NCBI GenBank assembly: GCA_015499995.1
Contig: JADNRV010000051.1
Span: forward strand, 124,001-188,000
Length of the DNA stretch: 64,000 nucleotides
From: Flammula alnicola
Lineage: Eukaryota; Basidiomycota; Agaricomycetes; Agaricales; Strophariaceae
Reading direction: 5' to 3'
This document shows, one piece after another, positions 23,518 through 35,446 of this stretch. The stretch's first letter is position 1, and every line of letters begins with the position of its first letter. Under the pieces are notes generated by a model. That model had not been told where the DNA came from and searched no databases. It worked only from the letters and a program-made list of their open reading frames with translations. The position numbers and the translations under genes are program-made.

Positions 23518-26390
23518 TTATCCATAATTAAATAGTTCGGCCGCAGCATGAATCGCGGTTGCCCGACTTACTGCAGTTTCCCGAAATGAGCCGAGCTTAT
23601 CACAAGATATAAGCAGCTCTATGATGGCTTCGTGATGGTTAATAGCAGGTTGCACCAGCGCGGTGTCGCCATCTTCATTCCGCCTATTGACGTCAACATC
23701 GTCACGAGAGAGAAGCAGCTTGACAAATTCCACATAGCCAGATGAGGAAGCATGAATAAGTGTTGTGTTGCCATCTTGATCTTGCTTGTTCACGTCAAGA
23801 TCACTTCGCGAGAGGAGGAGCTTGATGCTCTTCTCTTTGAGTCCCCACGATAGAGAGGCGACCATGAGTGCTGTCCTCCCCCATTTGTACTGTTGGTTGA
23901 CGTCGAGCTCCTTCCGAGAGATTAGCATCTCAAAAATGGCCTCAAGGCAATGGCTTTGAGAAGCGACTGGAAGGAGGGCCGGTTTTCCATACACAGTAGC
24001 CTGCGCATTTACATTTATACCGATAACAGGAGCCTGACAATCTCCCCATGGCCTTTCCAGGATGCAAGGATAAGTGCCGTGTGGAACCCCCCCCCTCTGC
24101 TGGTCAGGGTTTAGCCTACGGTGCGCCACAAGTAGCTGGGTGATAGCCAAATTTCCATTTTCCACAGCTAGGAGTGGCGTCTTGCCAAACCTCCTCCTCC
24201 CGTTGAGGTCAATATCGTCATAGGAGACGAGCAGCTTGACAGCAGATTCATGGCCTTTACCGCAGGCTAAAATGAGCGCCGTATTCCCCTCCCTGTCCTT
24301 GATATTCAAGGCCTCAGGGTGGCATTCCAGCAAGGCCTGCATGATCATGTCTTGTCCATACATCGCACATAAATGGAGTGGTAGTCTTCCTCCTGCAGTC
24401 GGCTTGTCGTGCGACTGTAATATCTGGGGAAGGAACTCTGTAAGACCGTAGCGACTCGCAATATGAGGGAGTTTGAAGCGGTCGAAGCTGATGTCGGCAT
24501 CTTTCCAAGGATATGGACTGCAACTGAACAAGAATTCTAATAGCACAGTTGGCAGTCCATTCTCCCCGCGGCAAGAACGGGCGTGGGTGCCCCAATGATG
24601 GTAGACATAATAAAGCAAGGGGTTACTCGAGCTGTACAGCACATCCAATAACTCGAAGGGATAGGATATCTGGCCGAAATTTTTGATTTCTGAGAGGTAA
24701 ACCATACAGCTCTCAGTGATGAACGTATGTGGTCTAGCGAATACACCGATTGTCAGTGCTTTGAAGAAATCATGCGCGGCGTAGTCTATGCCAGATAAGG
24801 TCAGCATTTGATGCGTTTATCGATTATCTCCGGGGATACCTACGGGCGAGGCGGATGATGTCCGTTTCTTGATCGACGACGACCAGCTCGCAACAAACTG
24901 AGACCAGCACGCTCTTCTCTGTGACATCGTCCAGGTCAAGATCCCCTCACCATTGGATATGGCTAGGGCGTGCTGAAGTTGAATGACTGTCAAAGGACGA
25001 ACTGCGTAAGTCAGCCAAAGGAGGGCCCGCATCGCCAGGGAGGGGCCATCTCCATTTTGAGATTCGATTCTCGCGACAGTGGAATTATACATGGCCTGTA
25101 CCCCAGATGGTAATGACTCCAGAATTCCACGAAGCTTTTTCAGGGTATTGGCAGTTTTCAGCATTTCGATCTGCAAGCTGACTACCAGGAACCTGAAAAA
25201 ATCGAGGATGATTTTTTAAGTGAGCTAGAGGATGATAAAAGCCGACTTACATTCCCTCCGATTTCATCCCCAGTTTCTCCAAGATATCATGAATGAGACT
25301 TTCGTTCCCCTTCAAAATTCCTCTGAGACGCGGGGTTTCTTCGAGCTTCTTCAGAATGAATAGTTCGATGTCATTTGGATGTCATCTCCAGGGTCCAGAC
25401 GCAGGAATTTCGCTTCCGGTAACAGATGTTCGAATGCATCCAATGGACGTGACGCAAGAAAGACATTCGCCCTGCTGAACGATGCAACAACGTCTAAGAT
25501 ATCGTACTTGGTATCGTCGGAGACTTCATCTAGAGCATCGATGGATATGTACACTGCCTTGAGGTGAGAGCAGAGCTTCTGGAATAGCTCACGCAACTCC
25601 CGTCGAGTTGGGCGGGTCGCGACTCGTTTGTGAGCATCGTAGAATGACTGAATGTCTGGAAAGAGAGCGGGATGACATTCTACAACTGTTTAATGAACGA
25701 AGAAAGGAGATCTTCCACTGAATATTGATTGGTATAACGGCAGTAGGAAAGAATGACCGCGACGTCGTGGGAAGAGGAATGAAGGGTTTGGAGGTGATCA
25801 ACAACAATCGATCTGCACAAAAATGGCATGCTCCGTGCACACGAAGAGGAGAAATCTATTGTCATAACCAGGTTTAACAAGGATATGAAACAGGTAGACT
25901 CATGGAGGACGACGTCTTGCAGAGGTGAGGGAGAAATAGCCTCGTACACTGCGTATTAGGATCTTCGATGCAATATGATAATCCGCTTGAAACGCACGAA
26001 AGAATGGTCTTTCCAGCACCCGCTAATCAAGGTGTGATCAGGCGTGGGAGACTCTCCGAGAACGCTCAGTACTCACGCATTCCAGTGACCCAGAGCGTCT
26101 CGCCACTCATTGAAAGCTATCGCTGAAACTCGTCGCTCTTAAGGAAGCGGACGCCCGTTCCAGGTGTATGCTTCAAGAATGTGTCGTTGTGAACGCTCCT
26201 GAAGTTAATCGGCGTTAACCAATCAGCAATCTTTCGAAGTTCTATTCCGCAAAAGCACCAACAATTAGTAAATTTGTGTTCATGGAGATAACTAGAGCGG
26301 TTTACCATCGATAACGTCTTTCTCCTGTACGATGGGCATGACTAGTATGTCCCCTCTTGCAGAGTTGACGGTCACATTGCTGAGGACCAT
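23518..26390 (-). pseudogene. NACHT-ankyrin (NLR-like) protein gene, disrupted
   Basis: The reading order on the minus strand is: an N-terminal segment from ATG 26390 (MVLSNVTVNSARGD), an intron, ELRKIADWLTPINF and TPGTGVRFLKSDEFQR, then GETLWVTGMPGAGKTILSS (Walker A, made by splicing two introns), VYISIDALDEVSDDTKYD (Walker B), SRANVFLASRP, a winged-helix-like LESLPSGVQAMYNSTVARIE block, and about nine ankyrin repeats (24790-23518). Proteins of this kind are STAND NTPases linked to heterokaryon incompatibility or defence in fungi. Four lesions break it: an in-frame TAG at 26117-26119 where relatives have Trp or a similar residue, and frameshifts near 25680-25686, 25370-25385 and 24943-24946 (a run of four G). 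The ankyrin exon itself is intact for about 429 codons. Assembly error could explain one shift but hardly all. Confidence 0.85.
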
Positions 26391-26993
26391 ATTACTAGCG
26401 TGAGCGAACGTGTGTACCACTACTGATCCTCTGTCAGGCTCTGGATTCCTAGTCAGCCAAGACGCTAGTGACTAGTGACTGGGCAGCGAATGATGATCTG
26501 TACCTCCTGAAGACTCCAAGATTGTCCCCCCACCATCAACCAACCTCTGAGAGTCCATGTATTTGTAGGTTTGTCCAGTCAAGAGTAGGGAATTAGGCTA
26601 ATGGGAACGGAAGATGAGCAGTCCAAAGGACAGGAGGATATGCTGTACATTGCCGGTAAATCCCGCTTCCTGCTTTGCGAAACAAGTCGACCATGAGTGA
26701 AATGGCATGCGTTAAATGACCTTCATGGTTGGCCATGCAACATTCAAAAATTGTAGGCCTTCATTTCAATCGGGAATCATACGTTACAAGGAAAATATAA
26801 GCATAATAAAGCGTATACAGTTTTATATACCCAATGCAGAAGATAGGTATGGTCGGTATGACATCGTGACAGGCAAAACGAAAGGAGGTGGATAACGAGG
26901 GTTCTAATAGTAATACAGGAAATACGGACCATCAAGGACATCAAGGAGTGATAAGTTATAGCGTACTGCGTCAAGCTGAGTCGAACCCGCGTG
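26391..26993. other. intergenic, no gene seen
   Basis: Upstream of the NACHT-ankyrin pseudogene and downstream of receptor 2. A 28-codon minus-strand frame at 26472-26558 begins MDSQ but has no CaaX end. Nothing else recognised. Confidence 0.5.
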
Positions 26994-28445
26994 CTAAACA
27001 GAGTCATATCGAGGTGGATGGAAAGTTTGCGAGGTCGGGGGAAATTCGGCTCTATCTGGCGTCGTGGATGGGAAAGATTCCGACCATGAAGAGGAAGGGA
27101 CTTCGGTTGCACTTGTAGGAGTGTAGATAGACGACATTTCGTCTGTGGATGATTTCTTGGGATGTGATAGCTCAAAGTCAGAGAAAGACTTGAAGTTGGA
27201 TTGTGCGAGCACAGTTTGTGAGCTCGTGGTCGAGAGTTTCTTGGAGAGATTGATGTGGTGAATGGCGGGCCTAAAGAAAAAACACATCAATATTGACGGC
27301 GAGGGGAACATAAATGTTACAAGGCTTACCCTGTAGCGTAGGAAGCCACCTTAGACTCTGTTGCTTTGCGTCTGAAGATGACCCTTTGAATCCAGAGGAA
27401 GCATGCCTTGTATTCTTTGACTGCATCTTGGCCAAAGGCAAAGAAGGCAAAGAACAGGACAGATGTGGCTGGGATAGTCCACCAGGAAAAGTAGGTTATA
27501 CGGAGAACAAATGGGGGAATGAGGAACTCTGGGAAGAGGCCAACGCGAGAGAAGTTGAAGTGGACATCTTCCCAGCTGATCCACGGACGAAGGCCATTGC
27601 GACATGTAAACCACATGTTGATGCCGATAAGAAGGGCTCCCCAGACCATTTGAACGATGGCCATAGCCATGAGCCGGAAGTAGCGAGAAGTTGTAAGCGC
27701 AGAGTTTGAATCTTGAAGATGACGGGCGAATGTAATTCGTCGTTGGAGGAAATGATAAAGCGCGAGTCCTAAAAAAAAGTCTAAGTTTGTGGAAGACAAA
27801 ACAAAGGAAACAGTACGTACCGGCAAAGATTAAGGTGGCGACAACGACGACTAGAGGTGGTACCCAGACAATTAAAATGGACTGGATTGAATTGTAGATG
27901 GCTGGCCGACATCCAAGGTCTTCGATGATCTCAAAGCGATGCCCTTGAACGATGTAGTCTATCTTGAATTGTTAACGGCATGAAAAGAGGAGGAAAACCT
28001 GAACGCACGAAGGGCCATGTATATTATCGGAATTCCCCAACACATCAGACAGTCGAAGAGCATTCTCCGTCTTTTCTCTTTGTAAGACGTGTTGACCTGG
28101 CGCACGGACGAAATACGCTCGAGGTGAATGCAGAGACATAAGCAGCAGGCCGGAAGGGCCATCGTAGCACCGATTTGAAGTTTCGTTGCTGTCAAGAACT
28201 TGTAAGAGCCAGCGAGCTTGAGAAGGTCAAGAAAATAACGTACTTATGTCGCACCATACTGGTACGACGATGTTAACATTGTTAGCCCAAATTATAGCGT
28301 TAATTCCATAGACGACATTTGAGACAAATAGCCAAGCGATGATAGAGAGTGTTGGGACATTGCGAGCACGCCAATGCCAAGGGAGAGGGACGAGAACGAG
28401 TGCAGCGGCGATGAAAGCGCCAATGGGTAGCTCAATGCGCATCAT
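26994..28445 (-). CDS. STE3-like pheromone receptor 2 (B mating type)
   Basis: Start ATG at 28445 (a second Met follows directly), stop at 26994, about 445 residues from five joined exons. STE3 landmarks: LVPLPWHWRARNVPTLS after helix 1, INAIIWANNVNIVVPVWCDI before the first intron, then TKLQIGATMALPACCLCLCI, YIVQGHRFEIIEDLGCRP created across an intron, and LRPWISWEDVHFNFSRVGLF. Seven hydrophobic segments are visible. The C-terminal tail is about 105 residues, shorter than in receptor 1, Ser/Thr-rich, ending PPRYDSV. All junctions keep phase and no stop is present. Pheromone gene 2 lies 766 bp away in the opposite direction. Expected role: plasma-membrane sensing of pheromone from another B allele. 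Confidence 0.94.
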
Positions 28446-29210
28446 GGTGGAAGGGCAGGTTCAAAGAGAAGTGGAGGGGACGGTTGTGGTCCCATAGGGA
28501 AGTATGTATATAAAGCCATGGCCAAGTTTTCGTTCGTGATGTTCAAAACGGGAGGACAAAGCACAGTTCGCGATTGTGACATTTGGGTCACGAACAATGG
28601 CGGATTTGGCTACTGTGACGCGTGACGCAATATGTACCGTAACCGCTTGAGTATTAACCTCCCCTACGAACGGTTTTCCAAGTCCCTTTCCCGGGCACCG
28701 TGAGCCCTTTTGGGCCCTTTGGTTTTACCTCTAGACTTGCGGTGGCTCGGATTAAAACCCAAATATTTTTTTGTTTCTAGAATGCATGGGCCAAGCGGCT
28801 GAGTTGGGCCTGACTGAGAAAACTAAGCTTGAACCAAGCCGACTTCGCTGGTGGGCCAGTTTCTTCCACGTGCAACTTGGAATCGAGTTACCTACGATCA
28901 AAAAAATTCCCTCGGTTTCAGCAACCAGGCGTCGTTTTTGCATTGTTGCTGCTGCAGACAATAGGCGGAGAATGAATTTCCGACGCCATGCGCCGCAATA
29001 ACCTCATGTGTGTGATCGACTTCCGAAAATGGAACCCGCTTTTAAGCATTGTTGATATCGGCCTGGACACAATGGCCCGGTTTACTTACGAATCCCTTTA
29101 TAATGCTGGGTCCCTTGCGATGTGCCCAACCAGACACTTTGCTTTTAACCCCCTCACCAAAGCTTGCTCTCGCTTTATCGCACTTCGCTCTCCAACATCC
29201 CACCTTTTCA
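28446..29210. promoter_or_regulatory. divergent promoter of receptor 2 and pheromone 2
   Basis: Contains ACAATGG at 29069-29075 (as ACAATGGCCCGG), 136 bp before the pheromone ATG; AACAATGGCGG near 28593-28603; ACAATAGG near 28960; and a TATA-like TTTATAATG near 29097. The same ACAATGG core recurs upstream of the other two pheromone genes. Confidence 0.55.
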
Positions 29211-29369
29211 ATGGATAACTTCACTGCCTTCGATGAGCTCTTCGCATCCCTCGAGGTCGGCTCGCCAAACCCACTCTCAGAAACACAATACTCGTCGCCT
29301 TGCGATACACCAGTAGATCAAGAGCGATACGGCTCTGGCACTACCACAGCCTTCTGTGTGATTTCATGA
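29211..29369 (+). CDS. pheromone precursor 2, CaaX type (CVIS)
   Basis: 52 residues beginning MDNFTAFDELFASLE and ending TTTAFCVIS, followed by TGA. CVIS is a textbook CaaX box for farnesylation. An ER pair in DQERYGSGTTTAFC is the conserved N-terminal processing site of basidiomycete pheromones, which predicts the mature peptide YGSGTTTAFC with a farnesylated, carboxymethylated Cys. A longer in-frame extension upstream to 29049 is ignored because the MDxF start is the conserved one and lies about 110 bp downstream of a TATA-like box. Divergent from receptor 2 and most likely secreted to act on receptors of a different allele rather than its neighbour. Confidence 0.93.
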   Translation: MDNFTAFDELFASLEVGSPNPLSETQYSSPCDTPVDQERYGSGTTTAFCVIS

Positions 29370-30389
29370 TCAGACAGTGCGTTCATGTCTTCACTTCGTC
29401 CAATTACAACTCTGTTAACGTTCTTCCCAGCCCATCATCACATCCCTAACCTCCCCCCCTTCTTCGTTCTCCCGACCGTTACCTTTTTATGGAAGATATT
29501 TATTCCATTCGTGTGAGTAAATTCTTCTTATTTCCTTGTTCTCAATCGACTTATGCCTACCAGTAGATTCGCTTTCCTCTCGCCTTCTCTTCGCAGCACT
29601 TTGAGAGTGAGCTGCGTTACATATACCCCAATGCAACATCTTCCGAGATATTGTGCCACCATACTGTCGCTCCTTACCGTCTCTCAGTTTCTTTTATTGT
29701 CGGATGTCATACTAGTTACGCCCAACTGTATCGCTAGTACCAAAACTCACGAATCAAATCTTTTCTCCTTCTGAATTGTTTATTACGTCGACCAACGAAT
29801 AGCAAGGAGCTAGGCCAAGTCCATGTTTTTTTGTCTCTATGATAGTATATCTATCGACGGCGAGCCGAGTCCGGATGGCACTATTTGTTGAGAGCATACC
29901 ACCCCAAACTCATGGGGGTCGTTCACTGAAGCACGCAAGCGGGACAACTGGTTCCAGAAGTCTCACTGACTTTGATTTGTCTGCTCACCATCGAGGGGGA
30001 AGAGAGAACAATAGGCGGGCGTTGAATTCAACCGTTGTTTCTTTACTGGGTTGATTTGATTGGTCAGGATTCGTTTTCATTACGCATTGTTCGACCACTT
30101 TGGTTGGTTGACAATAATATACTTAGCGGCTAATGGCGTCGCTCAGGGCGCTAGAACAGTTCCAACGGTTACTTATGGTACACGGTGGTCACGGTTGAGA
30201 ATTCCTGTGGTAAACGATTTATTTGGATAGTAATAATAAAAAGAAGGTACCTCTGTAATTTAAACGAGCGTGATAATTGATACATGGAAAGTTTTACATT
30301 GATGGCATGAACGTATCGTGAAAAGAATTACCCAAAGGGTACTACGAGGCATCAAAAAGGGCGGGAGGAGAAATTCGAAAAGCACTGGA
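29370..30389. other. no supported gene
   Basis: About 1 kb between pheromone 2 and the 3' end of receptor 3. The first part is the pheromone 3' UTR. No further CaaX-ending frame, RNA gene or repeat recognised. Confidence 0.5.
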
Positions 30390-31932
30390 TCATGGGAAAT
30401 CAGACTTGTGGTTATGGGTTGGACTTGAGGAACCAAGTGTGAAGGTTTCGCTTGAGGTATACGACGATGGCGTCTCAGGGGTAAGACTGTGGTGCGTTTT
30501 AGAGTCGGGATAGATGACCATCTGGTCGACAGAGGCCGTAAATTCGCTTTTCTGGTAACTTGATGGTTCAGTCGAAGAGGATAGTGAGTCACGTTTGGTA
30601 GAGGTGAGTTGGAGTGGACGCGGCACGAAGACTGGTAGGGTTCCGCCAGACTTGACGGGTGACGACTGTACGTATTTCTTCAGGCTAAGGAAGAAACGAG
30701 TTAGAATGAGCACGTGTAACGGCGCGAACAGTAAAAGCTTACCTGGACAAAGCGTTGCTCCCAGAGGGCGATTTCGATGGAGGAACGACACCGAACCGCT
30801 TCGCGACCGACCAGTAAAGCCTTCGATAATTCTTCCTGGCTTCTTCCGCGAATCCGAAGAATCCAAAGAACACAAGTGCGCAGAAGACCAACAACCATCT
30901 GCTCAACTCAAAGTTGACGACGGAGACGGTGCTTGTGCGCCAGAGAATCGCGGGGAAGGTATCAATTATGTACCAATCGAAGTGGGTATCGGACCAACTC
31001 TTCCAGCGATAGATGGGTCGGCCTGTCGCATTGAGATATAGTCCATAGCTGGACAAAGGGACGTTGAATAGGAGTTCCACAGTCGCGAGGGCCATCAAGC
31101 GGAAATAGCGATTAACGCTGAGGGATGTGTTAGACGAGAGGAATTGGCTGAATTCAGCCCGACGTTGCATGAAGGCGCGTAATGTGAGAACTAGAAGAAT
31201 TGATTTAACTTGGGAACTCAGAGGAATCATGCGAGAACGTACTGCAATAGACAGCGGAAACGAGGCCAATGACTGTCGGCCAAACGAAGCTGAGGGGGTA
31301 CGCAGGTGGGGTATTCACTGTGGTGGGATAGCAGCCGATATCTTCGAAGATATCATAGCGATGGCCTTGGACAACAAATTCTGCAGGGCAACCAGTCAGA
31401 GACTTTGACGAGGGAAGATAGAATAAGAACATACGCAGGGCCATCTGAATAGCGGGTATTCCCAATCCAATAGCAAGATCAATCATAACAGCGCGCTTTT
31501 TCTGGAGGATAAATGAATTCGAAGTCTTTATGAGAAGAAGAAAGGGCTGACTTGAGCTATTGAGATCGTCGCAGTTTGGCATGAAGCAATCTTATATAAA
31601 CGTCGATTGATGCACAGTGATGCGGCTGGTATCGCGACGGAGACACCGACGATAATTCTGGTTGCTAGATTGAGAAGCATAAGTCTGGTTTCTTATCCAA
31701 TTGACAAAAGGTTTTGCGTACAGATATCGCACCAAATTGGTGCCCTGTCAATTGCATCGTCCCGCCAAACGATAGAGTTGATGAAGAGGTTAAGGCATCC
31801 GAGAGCAGTCCAGATCATATACAAGCACGTTCCCGAATTCCAGGCCTGGAAGTGCCATGGTAGGGGGATAAGAACGAGAACGAAGGAGATGAAGGCGAAC
31901 ACAGGGAAGGCGGGATAACTTGGGTCGGACAT
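30390..31932 (-). CDS. STE3-like pheromone receptor 3 (B mating type)
   Basis: Start ATG at 31932, stop at 30390, six exons in phase, about 465 residues. Landmarks: LVLIPLPWHFQAWNSGTC, APIWCDIS over the first intron, GVSVAIPAASLCINRRLYKI, KKRAVMIDLAIGLGIPAIQM, FVVQGHRYDIFEDIGCYPTT, and KSWSDTHFDW in place of the more common SWE..H motif. GFFGFAEEARKNYRRLYW closes helix 7, followed by a tail of about 160 residues rich in Ser/Thr. It is clearly closer to receptors 1 and 4 than to receptor 5. No lesion seen. Pheromone gene 3 starts 811 bp away in the opposite direction. Confidence 0.94.
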
Positions 31933-32742
31933 CGGTGTCGAGGGTGGTAACGACAGGGAGCGAGTTGGGTCAAAGAGTTGGAAAGAGAAAGGCAGTCGGT
32001 TATTGGGGTACCGTGCTCCATTTCTATTGCTCGCTTCCTCCTTTGTTCCATGGCCATGAATTCGTTGGGAGCAGAGGACAATGAACGCAAGTTTAGCGGA
32101 GTTTCAATGAGAATTCAACTGTGCTTGCATAAGCATTGCTTCCCTTTTTGGTAACCACTTTTGCTTTTTGGCACACGGATTTCAATTCCCGCTCCATTGT
32201 CCCTTCTCCTACCCCAAATCCTGACCGTCGACAGTGTATCTTGCGTACGGTTCTTGGGCGGTGTCATCATGCCACTATCCCACAGATGGGCTTGTTTTTC
32301 TTCTGCTTATCTCTGAAATCTCGATAAGGAAACGATGCTTATTGTTTTTAAAATCCAATATTTCCAATGGCCCGCAAGTACTTTCGAAGGCCCAAGCACA
32401 AGGGAACCTCGAACCGAGCCACGTAGAGACTGGGCCAACCAACGATTTGTCTGATGCCTCGGCTAATATTTTCGGCCTGCTTCCGCTTAGAACAATAAGT
32501 AGTGTCCCGACAATGCGCAGCTGAAGCATTGTTTGGGCCATTGTCCCCCGCCGTGCCGGCTTTGTTGATCCCTTCCTAGCTTTAAAATGGCTGGACCTAG
32601 CAGCTCTTCCTCGACAAGCACCTTCGTCCTTTTCGTCCCACTTGCAGCATCTTGCGCCCTCCGAATTTTGCACTACTTTGCCCTACCGCAACCCCAGTGA
32701 AAGACAAACCCTAACACTCTCGTGAATTGTTAACCAACACGG
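31933..32742. promoter_or_regulatory. divergent promoter of receptor 3 and pheromone 3
   Basis: Contains CCATTGT (ACAATGG on the minus strand) at 32538-32544, inside GGGCCATTGTCCCCC and about 200 bp before the pheromone ATG. A second copy is CCATTGTCCC near 32197-32206, and GACAATG relatives occur near 32074 and 32510. A TTTAAAA stretch near 32581 may serve as a TATA box. The same core is present in the other pheromone promoters. Confidence 0.55.
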
Positions 32743-32901
32743 ATGGACTCATTCGACGACTTCGACTTCTTGTCTTTGGACTCTCCCGCATCAATCCTCG
32801 GTGCACCAGCCTCTGACGTCCGGGAGGAGGACGATACCATGCGACAGCTCACCGACGCCGATAGCAGACTCGGCTACGGTGGCTACTGCGTTATCTCATA
32901 A
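32743..32901 (+). CDS. pheromone precursor 3, CaaX type (CVIS)
   Basis: 52 residues, starting MDSFDDFDFLSLDSPAS and ending RLGYGGYCVIS followed by TAA. The MDxF start, small size, acidic body and CVIS CaaX box all match lipopeptide pheromone precursors. The usual ER cleavage pair is absent; the residues before the Cys are TDADSRLGYGGYC, so cleavage may occur at DS/R or nearby. It shares the last four residues with precursor 2 but not the predicted mature peptide, as expected for distinct B specificities. Too short for ordinary gene finders. Divergent from receptor 3. Confidence 0.91.
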   Translation: MDSFDDFDFLSLDSPASILGAPASDVREEDDTMRQLTDADSRLGYGGYCVIS

Positions 32902-33909
32902 CTCCCACACCCGTCGCAAACAATCCCATCCCCGAACTCTCTAACGTGTGCTGGAAAATTCAATGGTTCGTCTTGACTTTATATTTTTGCCGTGCCTCGT
33001 GGCCAATGAATAATATTCTGCAGATACCTGCTCAGCGACACCAGATCCATAGCCACTCACCATACCGATTCATTTTACAAAGCTCCCATCAGAGCGGACT
33101 GTCTTTTTATGCGCGCAGACTAGATGATCGTGCGCACGTTAGGATTCCGGATTCACATGCGTTGGATAGCCACGCACCAGTCACTCCTTATCACTTCCGC
33201 TTTTTTCCTCGTTTGCGTTGTCTATTCTTTTCTACGAGTTTCGCATTTTTATTTCCTTCGTTCATGACCTGGATTCTCTCTGTATGTAGACATTTGTATC
33301 CTAGTACCTTGCTTCTAGATGGAAAATCATGACATATTTATGCCGAACCCTCTGTCCTATCTGAGCAAGTACGCTGAAAGATCAGTCATGTGCGTACGGG
33401 TTTGAGCTGTTTAAATAACCACCGCAAACATCTCCTACGGCGTATTTTATGTTGTCTTGCTTTCCACTTTGAACGTGGAGGCTGAGTCGGGTACTTATTA
33501 ACAATGAACTCAAGGAGTAACGTCAACGGAGCCACTGAGGTTGTCATAAGCGACCTCATCCACGCACTCTACTGTTGGTCAACTTAAATTTCATCCCGAG
33601 TCATCCGACCGTAGGCGGCGCCCGCATTCATGTTAGTCCCACCAGATCTAAGCCTTGTCTTGAGCCAGTTGTCTTAAAAATCACACCATCGATCATTGAA
33701 TTGTTTTGAAGGTGTCTAATCCATTGCGAAACTCTCCTATGAGAGTATTCTATGTACAAAGCTACAAATAGTATAAACAACGAATAAACCTAATGTGTAA
33801 TCCTGGGGATATCAGCGGGTAACGCTATTGCTACAGTGGTAATAATAATAATACAAATGCTCAAGGTATAGACGGTAAACGGGGTGAATAAAGGATAGCG
33901 CCTGATAAC
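32902..33909. other. no supported gene
   Basis: Pheromone 3 3' UTR followed by AT-rich intergenic DNA up to the 3' end of receptor 4. No coding frame or repeat recognised. Confidence 0.5.
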
Positions 33910-35446
33910 TTAGACGATATCGTGGGTGTTCGATTTTGCGTCTGTGGGATCGGGCAGTGAAGGAGCGGAGTGATTTGAGGGGGATTCGACGATGCTGGGT
34001 GACGATGATGATGACGATGATCCCGACGAGGGTGCAGCAGAGTAAGGACCTTCGCTATAGTCAGCGAGTGTCCCACCCACGTCGGAGAGCGTGAGACCGC
34101 CGTAAGAGAGAGTGGGCATGAACTCTTCCTTCTCGTTGACGTCGTCCTTCTTCTCGTCAAGATGGCCGCTGACATCGGCGATGGAGACGGAAATGTCGGT
34201 GAATGAGCTGATCGAGCCCTGGTGGCGGAGGAGGTCGCGGTGGACGAAGACAGGCGGGATAGGGCGGACTTTGCCGGAGGATGCCATGCCCTTCGACTTG
34301 AATCCGGTAGACGTGAGAACGCCGCCGGAAGATCCAGTGGATCCGGTAGATAGTCCGACGCGCTTGGCCACGGTTTCGAAGGCGTAGCGGTAGTGCTTCT
34401 TGGCCTCGTCGGCGAAACCGAAGAAAGCGAAGAAGATGAACGCGCAGATGACGCAGAGCCACCGGGTGAGCTCGATGGAGGACTGAGCGACGGGGTTGCT
34501 GCGCCAGAGCAGGGATGGGAACTGGTCGACGCGAGAGAAGCCAACGTGGACGTTTTCCCAGCTAATCCAGGGGTTGATGCCGGCTTTAATGTTGAGGTAG
34601 ATGGCATAGCTGCCGAAAGGAACAGTGCAGAGAACTTCAATACCGGCGAGGCACATGAGCCTGATGTATCGGCTGGAAGTTAGGTTGTTGTAGCTTGAAA
34701 GGAGCTCGTTGAACTGGGATCGGCTCTTATTGAAGGCTTTGATGCTGAGAGTCGCGTATACCGCAGATACAAGTCCGATGACGACTGGTGGGCAATATAC
34801 AAGGGGGAATGCGACCCAAGTATTGTATGTGAATGGATAGCATCCAACGTCCTCGAAGATGTTGAAGCGGTGACCTTGAGGAATGTATTCTGGAAGGGAC
34901 GGGAAATTCATCAACAGAAATCGTTTATCGAAGAGTATCCGACATACGAAGGATCATCCCCATTACTGGCAGGCCCAGCCCAATAGCAAGATCGATCAGG
35001 ACATTACGAAGCTTTTCAGCCTTCGTGATGGTCACAGACTGCACGGCTGAAATGTGGTAGAGACGTCGGTTGATGCAAAGCGAAGCAGCTGGGATGCCGA
35101 TGGAGGTTCCGATGATGATTCTCGAGGCTGCAGAAGGCGGATCAGCAACCGCGGAGGCACCAGTCAAGCCGATAACTTACAGATATCGCACCAGATGGGA
35201 TTCCAGTTGATTGCATTGCGATTCCAAACGATGGAATTAACGAACTGGGTTAAGCAGGCGAGGCCTGCCCACGCCATGTACAGACAGGTACCAGTGTTCC
35301 AGGCTGAGTAAGTAGCATAAAGTTAGGATCGTAGGGAAGCCTCAGAAAAGGATGAGTTTACCTTCCAAGTGCCATGCGAATGGGATAGTGCACATGAGGA
35401 AGCCAGTGAAGGCGAAGACGGAGAAAATGGCGTTTGGATAAGTCAT
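33910..35446 (-). CDS. STE3-like pheromone receptor 4 (B mating type)
   Basis: Start ATG at 35446 in a short first exon (MTYPNAIFSVFAFTGFLMCT); stop at 33910; about 465 residues in four exons. Landmarks: FAWHLE then AWNTGTCLYM over the first intron, IWCDIS over the second, GIPAASLCINRRLYHI, LIDLAIGLGLPVMGMIL, YIPQGHRFNIFEDVGCYPFT (Pro replaces the usual Val), and NPWISWENVHVGFSRV. FFGFADEAKKHYRYAF closes helix 7. The tail of about 150 residues has a Ser run near its end. Intact. Unlike receptors 1-3 it has no intact divergent pheromone gene; the region where one would lie (36254-36370) holds a short MD-starting frame without a CaaX box. Confidence 0.94.

Noticed and set aside
25001..25200. 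Interpreting the frame breaks of the NACHT gene as extra short introns
   Set aside because: The candidate introns would be about 30 bp or lack GT-AG borders, well below the 45-70 bp introns seen elsewhere in the window.
26472..26558. 28-codon minus-strand frame starting MDSQ, considered as a pheromone precursor
   Set aside because: It ends in PSH with no Cys or CaaX box and lacks the aromatic residue after MDx typical of pheromones.
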